Positions 6,200 to 12,698 of a stretch of 21,774 bases of DNA are shown piece by piece; position 1 is the first letter of the stretch; every line of letters starts with the position of its first letter. The stretch is from positions 1 through 21,774 of the forward strand of contig JAHEXN010000009.1 in the NCBI GenBank assembly GCA_023252095.1. Reading direction: 5' to 3'. This DNA is from Actinomycetes bacterium. Lineage in GTDB: Bacteria; Actinomycetota; Actinomycetes; Propionibacteriales; Nocardioidaceae. The notes under the pieces were generated by a model, which worked only from the letters and a program-made list of their open reading frames with translations, was not told the DNA's origin and did no database searches. Made by a program: the position numbers and the translations under genes.

Positions 6200-7806
6200 C
6201 GCCCTCGGTGGCACCGACCACGAACCATCCGGCCGCTGTCCTCGCGCAGGCCAGTCGTCGGCGCACGTTCGCGGTCATCTCCCACCCTGACGCGGGCAAG
6301 TCGACCCTGACCGAGGCGTTGGCCCTCCACGCCCACGCGATCACCGAGGCCGGCGCCACGCACGGCAAGGCCGGGCGCAAGGCGACCGTCTCGGACTGGA
6401 TGGAGATGGAGCAGGCGCGCGGCATCTCGATCTCCTCGACCGCCCTGCAGTTCGAGTACGAGGGCACCGTGTTCAACCTGGTCGACACCCCCGGGCACGC
6501 CGACTTCTCCGAGGACACCTACCGCGTGCTGTCCGCCGTGGACTTCGCCGTGATGCTCCTCGACGGCGGCAAGGGCCTGGAGCCGCAGACCCTGAAGCTC
6601 TTCGACGTGTGTCGTCGCAGCGGTATTCCGGTCATCACGGTCGTCAACAAGTGGGACCGGCCGGGCCTGGACCCGCTCGAGCTCATGGACGAGATCCAGA
6701 CCGAGATCTCGCTGCTGCCGACGCCCCTGACGTGGCCCGTCGGCATCGCCGGTGACTTCCGCGGGGTGATCGACCGCCGGGATGGCACCTGCATCGAGTA
6801 CCTCCGCACGGCCGGAGGCGCCACAATCGCGCCGCAGGCGATCCATTCCCCGGACGAAGCGGCCGAGCTGTTCGGCGAGGTCTGGGAGGCCGCCCGCGAG
6901 GAGGCCGACCTGCTCGACGCATCGGGCAGCACGTACGACCGCGAGACGTTTCTCGCGGGACAGTCGACGCCGGTGCTCTTCGCCGCAGCCGCCTTGAACT
7001 TCGGTGTCGGCCAGCTCCTCGACACGATGCTCACGCTGGCACCTGCGCCGGGGCCCCGTCCGGGTCTCGACGGGCAGTTGCGTCCGGTCGACGCCGACTT
7101 CAGTGCGTTCGTGTTCAAGATCCAGGCCGGCATGAACACGGCCCACCGGGACCACGTGGCCTATGCGCGCATCTGCTCGGGCGTCTTCCGGCGCGGCGAC
7201 GTGCTGACTCATGCGCAGAGCGGACGACCGTTCGCGACCAAGTACGCGCAGAGCCTGTTCGGTCGCGATCGCGAGACGGCCGAGATCGCCTTCCCCGGCG
7301 ACGTCATCGGACTGGTCAACGCCTCCCAGCTCGCGATCGGCGACACCCTCTACGCCGACGTGCCGGTGCAGTTCCCGCCGATCCCCAGCTTCGCGCCGGA
7401 GCACTTCGCGGTCATCAGGGCGCGCGACACCGGCCGGTACAAGCAGTTCCGTCGCGGCGTCGAGCAGCTCGACCGCGAGGGCGTCGTGCAGGTCCTGCGC
7501 TCGAACCTGCGCGGCGACCAGGCGCCGGTGCTCGCCGCAGTCGGGCCGATGCAGTTCGAGGTCGTGGTCGACCGGCTGAAGCGGGAGTTCTCGACCGAGG
7601 TCAGCCTCGATCACCTCGACTACCAGCTGGCGCTCCAGGTCGACCGCGCCGGTGCCGACACCGTCAACTCCTCGGCGGGTGCCGAGGTGCTGACCCGCAC
7701 GGACGGCACGCTGCTGGCCGTCTTCACCGACCGCTGGCGCATGCAGCGCATCGCCAAGGCGAATCCAGAGCTCGCGCTGGAGCCCCTGGCCGCCGGCGTC
7801 GTCTGA
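6196..7806 (+). CDS. prfC: Peptide chain release factor 3 (RF3)
   Basis: RF3 is the GTPase that removes RF1/RF2 from the ribosome after termination. The 536-aa protein has the full translational-GTPase set: G1 S-H-P-D-A-G-K-S (29-36), switch I R-G-I-S-I-S (75-80), G3 D-T-P-G-H (97-101) and G4 N-K-W-D (149-152). W-M-E-M-E-Q-A-R-G-I-S-I-S distinguishes RF3 from elongation factor G. The length equals the family norm. The GTG start adds about 20 residues (MTPSVAPTTNHPAAVLAQAS) before the G domain, slightly more than usual, and GTG 6208 is an alternative. There is no good ribosome-binding site, but the start overlaps the stop of a short leader frame. RF3 is patchily distributed in bacteria. It is monocistronic or shares a transcript with the VIT1-like gene 32 nt downstream. 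Confidence 0.95.
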   Translation: MTPSVAPTTNHPAAVLAQASRRRTFAVISHPDAGKSTLTEALALHAHAITEAGATHGKAGRKATVSDWMEMEQARGISISSTALQFEYEGTVFNLVDTPGHADFSEDTYRVLSAVDFAVMLLDGGKGLEPQTLKLFDVCRRSGIPVITVVNKWDRPGLDPLELMDEIQTEISLLPTPLTWPVGIAGDFRGVIDRRDGTCIEYLRTAGGATIAPQAIHSPDEAAELFGEVWEAAREEADLLDASGSTYDRETFLAGQSTPVLFAAAALNFGVGQLLDTMLTLAPAPGPRPGLDGQLRPVDADFSAFVFKIQAGMNTAHRDHVAYARICSGVFRRGDVLTHAQSGRPFATKYAQSLFGRDRETAEIAFPGDVIGLVNASQLAIGDTLYADVPVQFPPIPSFAPEHFAVIRARDTGRYKQFRRGVEQLDREGVVQVLRSNLRGDQAPVLAAVGPMQFEVVVDRLKREFSTEVSLDHLDYQLALQVDRAGADTVNSSAGAEVLTRTDGTLLAVFTDRWRMQRIAKANPELALEPLAAGVV

Positions 7807-7838
7807 ACGCCACACCCCCACCATCGCGAGGAGACACC

Positions 7839-8555
7839 ATGACCGTCGCCGGAGGTCACGAGGACGAACCGCACGACCACGCGATGGGATCGCGACTGAA
7901 CTGGCTCCGGGCCGGCGTGCTGGGTGCCAACGACGGCATCGTCTCGACCGCGGGACTCGTGGTGGGCGTCGCCGGTGCCTCCGCGCCGCGGGGAGCGATC
8001 TTCACGGCCGGGCTCGCGGGCCTCGTGGCGGGTGCGGTGTCGATGGCGCTGGGGGAGTACATCTCCGTCAGCAGCCAGCGTGACAGCGAGCGTTCGCAGC
8101 TCGACCTGGAGGCACGGGAGCTGAAGGAGTCGCCCGAGGCCGAGCTGGCCGAGCTCGCTGGTCTGTACGAGGCCAAGGGGCTCTCGGCCGAGACCGCGCG
8201 CCGCGTGGCGGAGGAGCTGACGGCGCGCGACCCGCTTGCGGCCCACGCCGACATCGAGCTGGGCATCGATCCCGACGACCTGACGAGCCCCCTGCAGGCC
8301 GCAGGCGCCTCGGCGGTCGCGTTCACGCTGGGCGCGGCGCTGCCGCTCGCAGCCATCATGCTGGCGCCCGAGTCGTGGCGCGTCCTGTCGACCGTGGTCA
8401 TCGTGCTGATCGCTCTCGCGGTCGCGGGGGTCATCAGCGCCAGGCTCGGGCACAGCCGCGTGCGCCTGGCCGTGACACGGGTCGTCGTGGGTGGTGCCGC
8501 CGGGCTCGCGGTGACCTACGCGATCGGCAGACTCTTCGGCACGGCAGTGGGCTAG
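7839..8555 (+). CDS. VIT1/CCC1-family transporter (iron/manganese type)
   Basis: This 238-aa membrane protein is of the VIT1/CCC1 family. The N-terminal N-W-L-R-A-G-V-L-G-A-N-D-G-I-V-S-T-A-G-L-V-V-G-V is the family signature. The first two membrane helices (about 20-40, 50-72) are followed by the conserved M-A-L-G-E-Y-I-S-V-S-S-Q segment. The cytoplasmic metal-binding region is rich in Glu (about residues 82-140, ELKESPEAELAELA and D-P-L-A-A-H), and the last three helices follow. Eukaryotic members load Fe2+ or Mn2+ into vacuoles, while bacterial members probably export or buffer these metals. An N-terminal His/Asp stretch (GGHEDEPHDHAM) could bind metal. GAGGAG lies 6 nt before the ATG. It is followed by a convergent operon. 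Confidence 0.93.
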   Translation: MTVAGGHEDEPHDHAMGSRLNWLRAGVLGANDGIVSTAGLVVGVAGASAPRGAIFTAGLAGLVAGAVSMALGEYISVSSQRDSERSQLDLEARELKESPEAELAELAGLYEAKGLSAETARRVAEELTARDPLAAHADIELGIDPDDLTSPLQAAGASAVAFTLGAALPLAAIMLAPESWRVLSTVVIVLIALAVAGVISARLGHSRVRLAVTRVVVGGAAGLAVTYAIGRLFGTAVG

Positions 8556-8607
8556 CGCGGCCCCCGCTCGTGGGGTCACCTGGAAGCGGCGGCCCGCGCG
8601 GCTAGCA

Positions 8608-8895
8608 CTAGGCCGGACGCTCGAGCCGCCCGTTCCCGGGGCCGGCGTCGGACAGCGCTGCGCGAAGAAGGGTCGTCACCTGATGGTCGTCGAGGGCTGC
8701 GCGGTCCGCGAAGTGCGCCCTGACGAGCTCGGCCGCCGTGGCCGCGCCTTGGCCGCCCGACAGTATTCGCTCGCACAGGAACAGGGCGTCCTCCCGCGCG
8801 AGCGCGGGCGTCGTGCTCGGGACGATCTCCGCCACCCGCTCCACGTAGGTGAGGGGTGCGAGGCGCGGGCCGGTAGTCATGACGTCTGCGGTCAT
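8608..8895 (-). CDS. 95-aa unknown protein, third gene of the WhiB operon
   Basis: I do not recognise this family. The protein looks mostly helical and has no membrane segment, signal peptide or Cys motif, apart from a single Cys in ALFLCERILSGGQG. It begins 3 nt after the stop of the cold-shock-domain gene, so it is read from the same transcript as the WhiB-like regulator. The start could instead be the ATG at 8880 (MTTGPRLAP), 5 codons in. The C-terminus (D-D-H-Q-V-T-T-L-L-R-A-A-L-S-D-A) resembles a short helical-bundle end. Its conservation would decide whether it belongs to the regulator's unit. Confidence 0.65.
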   Translation of the reverse strand: MTADVMTTGPRLAPLTYVERVAEIVPSTTPALAREDALFLCERILSGGQGAATAAELVRAHFADRAALDDHQVTTLLRAALSDAGPGNGRLERPA

Positions 8896-8898
8896 GGC

Positions 8899-9102
8899 CT
8901 AGATGACCTGGATGCGGCGGGCTACCGGCGCCTCGGTGGAGGCGTCGACGTCGTACACGACGCGGACGCCGGGGCGGAACGCCTCGGGGACCACCGGCGT
9001 GATCTCGGCGGCGCGGGCGAAGACCTCGGCCCCGCCGCCGTCGGGCTCGATGAAGCCGTGGTCGCGCTCGGCGGAGAACCAGGTGATGGTGCCGGTGGGC
9101 AT
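8899..9102 (-). CDS. Divergent cold-shock-domain protein
   Basis: This 67-aa protein is a single cold-shock domain, the fold of CspA-type RNA chaperones. G-T-I-T-W-F-S-A-E-R-D-H-G-F-I-E-P-D-G aligns with the canonical G-T-V-K-W-F-N-x-x-K-G-F-G-F-I. The first RNA-binding motif is changed from K-G-F-G-F-I to R-D-H-G-F-I, losing an aromatic, and the second from V-F-V-H to V-F-A-R. Nucleic-acid binding may therefore be weaker or different. The ATG is 1 nt past the WhiB stop, and GAAGG in the end of that gene is the ribosome-binding site, so the two are tightly coupled. The third gene starts 3 nt later. Confidence 0.87.
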   Translation of the reverse strand: MPTGTITWFSAERDHGFIEPDGGGAEVFARAAEITPVVPEAFRPGVRVVYDVDASTEAPVARRIQVI

Positions 9103-9103
9103 G

Positions 9104-9388
9104 TCAGCTGGCCTTCGGGACGCGCTGCAGCTGCTCGCGCTCCTCGACCGTGAGGCCACCCCACACGCCGTACGGCTCGCGCACGGAGAGGGCGTGCTCG
9201 CGGCACTCGTCGATGACGGGGCACCGGGCGCACACGGCCTTGGCGCCCTGCTCGCGCAGGTGCTTGGCTGCACCGCGCTCGGCGGATGGTGAGAAGAAGA
9301 CCGAGGAGTCCAAGCCCACGCAGGCGCCCGAGTGCTGCCACTCGTAGACCTCGATCAACGGCATGGGGAGACGCTTCAAGTTCGGCAT
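9104..9388 (-). CDS. WhiB-family iron-sulfur transcription factor, WhiB2-like
   Basis: This 94-aa protein is a WhiB-like (Wbl) factor that holds a [4Fe-4S] cluster and regulates by binding the principal sigma factor. The four ligands are Cys23, Cys53, Cys56 and Cys62 (A-V-C-A-R-C-P-V-I-D-E-C), followed by the G-V-W-G-G turn (74-78). W-Q-H-S-G-A-C-V-G-L-D-S-S-V-F-F-S-P and R-E-H-A-L-S-V-R-E-P-Y are closest in my memory to the WhiB/WhiB2 subgroup, which controls septation and sporulation. The C-terminal basic segment is short (R-V-P-K-A-S), so DNA contact may be limited. GGAG precedes the ATG by 6-7 nt. A 64-nt leader separates it from the probable promoter at 9459-9488. Confidence 0.93.
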   Translation of the reverse strand: MPNLKRLPMPLIEVYEWQHSGACVGLDSSVFFSPSAERGAAKHLREQGAKAVCARCPVIDECREHALSVREPYGVWGGLTVEEREQLQRVPKAS

Positions 9389-9458
9389 GTGAGGCTCCAG
9401 CTCTCAAACGATGCGCTGGCCGAGGCGGCCAAGTTCCGTGCTCTCGAAACTGAGGTTG

Positions 9459-9488
9459 ATCGTACGCAGAACTTATTCAGTCCGACAA
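9459..9488 (-). promoter_or_regulatory. Probable promoter of the whiB-like operon
   Basis: On the reverse strand TTGTCG (9488-9483) and TACGAT (9464-9459) are separated by 18 nt, close to the housekeeping consensus. The -35 box overlaps the palindromic cluster at 9485-9502, as expected of a regulated promoter. Confidence 0.5.
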
Positions 9489-9502
9489 GTCTTGTGAACA
9501 AG
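9485..9502. promoter_or_regulatory. Three alternating ACAAG half-sites
   Basis: ACAAG-T-CTTGT-GA-ACAAG contains two overlapping perfect dyads, one with a 1-nt and one with a 2-nt centre. It sits between the whiB-like gene and the isochorismatase-like gene and touches the predicted -35 box of the former. An operator is likely. The regulator is unknown. Confidence 0.5.
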
Positions 9503-9554
9503 TTTTTTCCTGGATGGGATGCGGGACGCCGCCGTCGTGGTCACGATGTGTCCC

Positions 9555-10133
9555 ATGGGGGACATGATCGAGGCGGATGCGCTGGTCGTCATCGACCTGC
9601 AGGTGGACTACTTCCAGGACCCGGAGCTCGCACGGTGCCGGGGCTCGCTCGTCGAGCGCTCAGCCCGACTCGCTCGCGCCGCGCACGAGTCGGGCGCACC
9701 CGTCGTCGAGGTGCAGACGGTGCACGCGCCGGACCGCAGCACGTGGACGATCGACATGCTGGAGGACGGTGAGGGCGTCGTGATCGAGGGGACCCCGGGT
9801 GCCGAGCGGTTGCCCGACCTGGACCTGGACCCGAGCGCCGTGGTGCGCAAGACCCGCGACAGCGCGTTCTTCGACACGGACCTGCTGGAGCACCTGGGCG
9901 GTGTCGCCCGTCCGGCGATCGTGGGGGTCTCGACCGAGTCGTGCGTGCGTGCCACCGCGGTCGACGCCTACGCCCACGACCTGCGGAGCGTGCTGGTGGC
10001 CGACGCAACCGCGTCGGTGGACGCGTCCGAGCACGACGAGGTGCTGCGCCGGCTGCACGCGCAGTACCGGCTGCCCGTCGTTGATGCGGCCGAGATCAGG
10101 TTCGTGGCACCCGGGGCCCCGCAGGACCGGTGA
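9555..10133 (+). CDS. Isochorismatase-fold cysteine hydrolase
   Basis: The protein is a member of the isochorismatase-like hydrolases, which include nicotinamidases, N-carbamoyl amidases and isochorismatase. The catalytic set is present: the Asp of A-L-V-V-I-D-L-Q-V-D-Y-F, the Lys of V-V-R-K-T-R-D-S-A-F-F, and the Cys of G-V-S-T-E-S-C-V-R-A-T-A preceded by cis-peptide-forming residues. The final A-D-A-T-A-S-V-D-A-S-E-H-D-E-V-L fits the usual helix. The substrate cannot be fixed, because the nicotinamidase metal site (D-x-H...H) is not obvious. The frame is open from 9519 and has four candidate ATGs (9519, 9546, 9555, 9564), none with a strong ribosome-binding site. 9555 puts the catalytic Asp at the usual distance from the start. 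It converges closely with the PRC-barrel gene. Confidence 0.87.
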   Translation: MGDMIEADALVVIDLQVDYFQDPELARCRGSLVERSARLARAAHESGAPVVEVQTVHAPDRSTWTIDMLEDGEGVVIEGTPGAERLPDLDLDPSAVVRKTRDSAFFDTDLLEHLGGVARPAIVGVSTESCVRATAVDAYAHDLRSVLVADATASVDASEHDEVLRRLHAQYRLPVVDAAEIRFVAPGAPQDR

Positions 10134-10148
10134 GGCGCCTTCGACCCG

Positions 10149-10481
10149 TCACTGGATCCCGCCGGTCGACCAACGGGTGAAGCCCGGCGCGAGGTCGACC
10201 TCTCGCCCGATCGACCGGATCTCGCCGACGTCGACCAGGAAGCTCCCGCGCTGCCGCCACGCGAAGAAGCGGTTCAGCACCGCGGGGCGCGTGACCTCGA
10301 CTCGCTCGTAGCCCAGGAACGCGACCCCGCGACGTGGCCCCACGATCAGTCCGATGAGCTCGGGGACTGCCAGGTGGCCCGGTGCCACAGATCCGCGCAG
10401 CACGAAGCGCGCGTCGACGACGAAGCCGAGTCGTTCGCCGTCGCACGTCACCGGCAACGAGAGCACCTCACCCAGACGCAT
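10149..10481 (-). CDS. PRC-barrel-domain protein (second copy)
   Basis: This 110-aa protein has the PRC-barrel pattern: M-R-L-G-E-V-L-S-L-P-V, then G-E-R-L-G-F-V-V-D-A-R-F-V, and L-I-G-L-I-V-G-P-R-R-G-V-A-F-L-G-Y. This small beta-barrel is found in RNA-processing proteins, in MgtE-associated proteins and in photosynthetic reaction centres, and usually mediates binding. Its start overlaps the end of the upstream PRC-type gene by 14 nt, so the two are coupled in the Nramp operon. A paralogous pair of short barrel proteins next to a metal transporter suggests an accessory or regulatory role. This is inference. Confidence 0.78.
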   Translation of the reverse strand: MRLGEVLSLPVTCDGERLGFVVDARFVLRGSVAPGHLAVPELIGLIVGPRRGVAFLGYERVEVTRPAVLNRFFAWRQRGSFLVDVGEIRSIGREVDLAPGFTRWSTGGIQ

Positions 10482-10845
10482 GACGGCTCCCGGGGATGCG
10501 ACCGATCACGCGGTCGCGCAGCCATCGCTCGAACCACGTGGCGTCGATGGAGTCGCGGTCGACGCCCAGGTGCACCGCGTCGCCCAGATCGGTCACGTCC
10601 GACCATGGCACGGACAGCCGCACGTGTCCCGGCTGGTGAGCGCCGAAGAACCGCGAGGTCAGGCCCGAGCCGAGCACCAGGCGGGTGACCCGCACCGGCC
10701 CGTCGTCCGGCCAGTCCAGCTCGACGTCGTCGACCGCGAGGACCGGGACGCCGTCGCGGTCCAGCACGGCCCGGTCGAGCAGATGGATGTTGGCGTCCAC
10801 CAGCCGGCCGTCGCGGGTCGGGTGGAGGGGATGGTCGTCGGTCAC
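10468..10845 (-). CDS. PRC-barrel-like protein (first copy)
   Basis: This 125-aa protein shares the same overall pattern as its downstream neighbour: D-R-D-G-V-P-V-L-A-V-D-D-V-E-L-D-W and V-T-R-L-V-L-G-S-G-L, an F-F-G linker, then S-V-P-W-S-D-V-T-D-L-G-D-A-V-H-L-G. The last segment resembles the V-P-W-S-x-V-x-x-I end of PRC-barrel proteins associated with MgtE-type magnesium systems. It starts with GTG 1 nt after the Nramp stop, with GGGAG as ribosome-binding site inside that gene. The C-terminal helix has basic residues. It may be a cytoplasmic partner of the transporter. Confidence 0.7.
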   Translation of the reverse strand: MTDDHPLHPTRDGRLVDANIHLLDRAVLDRDGVPVLAVDDVELDWPDDGPVRVTRLVLGSGLTSRFFGAHQPGHVRLSVPWSDVTDLGDAVHLGVDRDSIDATWFERWLRDRVIGRIPGSRHASG

Positions 10846-10846
10846 G

Positions 10847-12076
10847 TCAGGCTCCCATCCGGGTCAGGACCAGCAGGGGGATCGCCGCGACGGCCGCGAC
10901 CGCGATGATCGCGAGGTAGACGAGCGCGAACGCGTTGAGCACGGGTCCGTTGACGTGCTCGCCGACGTACTGGGGGTCGTTGGCCACGACGAGGATCGGC
11001 AGATAGGTCAGGGGGAGGGCCACCGCGCTGAACACGACGGAGAACTCGGTCACCAGAACGGGGTCGACACCCGTCAGGAGCACCAGGACGGCGGCCAGGA
11101 TGACGCCGGCCACCGTCAGGTGGAACTGCGGGGCGTGGACCGGCCGCAGACGCTTGCCCCACGGCCAGCCGGCGTACTGGGCGAGGGCGTAGCCGCACGA
11201 CAGGCCCGTCTCGAGTGCCGCACCGGCCGTCGCCGCGACGATCCCGAGGGTCACGGCCACGAGTCCGGCTACCCCGAGCGCCGTCGCCACCGGCAGCACG
11301 ACCTGGGAGAGGTTGGCGACCTCGATGCCGGCCGGCAGGAGCACGACGGCCGCGCACCCGGCGATCGCGAGGGACAGGAGGCCGCCCAGGGGGAAGCCGA
11401 TCAACACGTTGAGACGCGACAGGCCCAGGTCGCGCTCGTCCCACCGCTCCTCGGTCGCGCCGGAGGAGAAGAAGAACACCTCGTACGGCGTCATCGCCGC
11501 ACCGAACAGCGCCACGGCGTAGTACGCGTAGGTCAGCGAGGACTCACCCGTCGACGGCGCCGCTCCCACCGCCTGACGACCGAGCTCGGACCAGTCGGGT
11601 CCGAGCACCACGAGGGCCACGGCGAACGCCACGAGCAGCAGCCCGAGGAAGCCGGCGACGTTCTCCATCACGGTAAACCGCACGCGCCACACCACCAGCC
11701 ACAGGGCCGCGCCGACCGGGATCACCAGGAGCCGTGGATCGATGCCGATGAGCAGCTGCAGGGCCAGGGCGACACCGCCGATCTCCGCCGCGAGCGTCAG
11801 GAAGGTCATCGCGAACGAGCCGATCAGGTTCGCGAGCGCGGCCCGTGGGCCGAGGCGCTCACGGATGATCTCGAACGTCGCCCGTCCGCCAAGTGCCGTG
11901 ACCCGGCCCGCCATCGAAGCGAAGACGCAGATGCCGCCGACGCCGACCGCAACGACCCAGGCCAGGGACATCCCGAAGCGGGAGCCCACCACGGCGTTCG
12001 TGACGAGGTCGCCGATGTCGACGAATCCGCCGATGGCTGTCAGGATCCCGAGCGCGACGCCCCAGTACTTCTTCAT
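10847..12076 (-). CDS. Divergent Nramp/SLC11-family metal transporter
   Basis: This 409-aa membrane protein has the LeuT-fold Nramp pattern with 10-11 hydrophobic segments. In segment 1 the metal-site motif D-P-G-N is replaced by D-I-G-D (residues 20-23), keeping the T-N that follows. In segment 6 the usual A-x-x-M-P-H-N is replaced by A-A-M-T-P-Y-E (193-199). The metal-ligand Met becomes Thr196, His becomes Tyr198 and Asn23 becomes Asp. In known Nramps the Met favours Mn, Fe and other transition metals over Ca or Mg. Hence this protein probably has a different ion preference, possibly Mg2+ or another hard cation. It overlaps the lipoprotein stop (ATGA) and is followed by two PRC-barrel genes. 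Confidence 0.9.
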   Translation of the reverse strand: MKKYWGVALGILTAIGGFVDIGDLVTNAVVGSRFGMSLAWVVAVGVGGICVFASMAGRVTALGGRATFEIIRERLGPRAALANLIGSFAMTFLTLAAEIGGVALALQLLIGIDPRLLVIPVGAALWLVVWRVRFTVMENVAGFLGLLLVAFAVALVVLGPDWSELGRQAVGAAPSTGESSLTYAYYAVALFGAAMTPYEVFFFSSGATEERWDERDLGLSRLNVLIGFPLGGLLSLAIAGCAAVVLLPAGIEVANLSQVVLPVATALGVAGLVAVTLGIVAATAGAALETGLSCGYALAQYAGWPWGKRLRPVHAPQFHLTVAGVILAAVLVLLTGVDPVLVTEFSVVFSAVALPLTYLPILVVANDPQYVGEHVNGPVLNAFALVYLAIIAVAAVAAIPLLVLTRMGA

Positions 12077-12534
12077 GCGTCGGCCGCGCGTCGCTCGAGC
12101 TCCTCGAGGTCGTCGAGAAGCGTCTCCAGCTCGCGCACGGCGTCGCGGGTCGATCGCCCGTCGGCGAGCGCGGCGGTGAGGTCGTGCAGCACCAGCACGA
12201 GCGAGGCGCAGGTCGTGACCAGCTCGGCACGGACCGCATCTGCCTCGCCGTCCACGGACAGCTCGGCCAGCGTCTTCCCCGCGGCGGCGACCTGCCGGAC
12301 GGCGTCGTCGAGGGCCGTCTCGGCCGTCGTCGTGGGCAGGTGTCCGGCCTCGCGCTCCTCGAGAACCAGGACGGCGGTGGCCGTGGACGATGTCAGGTCA
12401 CCCGCCGACACCTCGAGCGGCTCGGCGGCCGCGGAGCACCCGGCGAGGAGGGTCAGGAGCGCTGCCACGACGGCGGCCCGGCGGGTCCTGACCCGCCGGT
12501 CGGCGTCGTCAAAGGTCTCGTGGTGAGCGTGCAT
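12073..12534 (-). CDS. Predicted lipoprotein of unknown family
   Basis: This 153-aa protein has a long N-region, then a hydrophobic stretch and the lipobox L-A-G-C (Cys33), so it should be lipid-anchored on the outside of the membrane. The mature part is helical and acidic. It has a heptad-like C-terminus (R-E-L-E-T-L-L-D-D-L-E-E-L-E-R-R-A) that suggests a coiled coil, and one extra Cys in T-T-C-A-S. GAGGAG lies 6 nt before the ATG. It is the first gene of the Nramp/PRC-barrel operon and its stop overlaps the Nramp start. It might capture or sense the metal outside the cell. I recognise no family. Confidence 0.78.
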   Translation of the reverse strand: MHAHHETFDDADRRVRTRRAAVVAALLTLLAGCSAAAEPLEVSAGDLTSSTATAVLVLEEREAGHLPTTTAETALDDAVRQVAAAGKTLAELSVDGEADAVRAELVTTCASLVLVLHDLTAALADGRSTRDAVRELETLLDDLEELERRAADA

Positions 12535-12572
12535 CCGGTCTCCTCGCAGCGAAAGTACCCCGACGACTCGCG

Positions 12573-12588
12573 GTCAACCACGGTTCAC
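12573..12588. promoter_or_regulatory. Palindrome between the Nramp operon and the glycosyltransferase cluster
   Basis: GTCAACCACGGTTCAC fits GT-n-AACC-nn-GGTT-n-AC, a symmetric operator-like site. It lies about 40 nt upstream of the lipoprotein start and could control that operon, the divergent glycosyltransferases, or both. Confidence 0.45.
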
Positions 12589-12698
12589 GGCCCGTCGCCC
12601 GGGCGGCGGCCAGGAGCCGCACATGGATCGCCGTGACGTGGGTACCACCCGGCGGAGTGCAGAAGGTCGCTCGTCAGCTGCCGTTCCCCAGGATGTCG

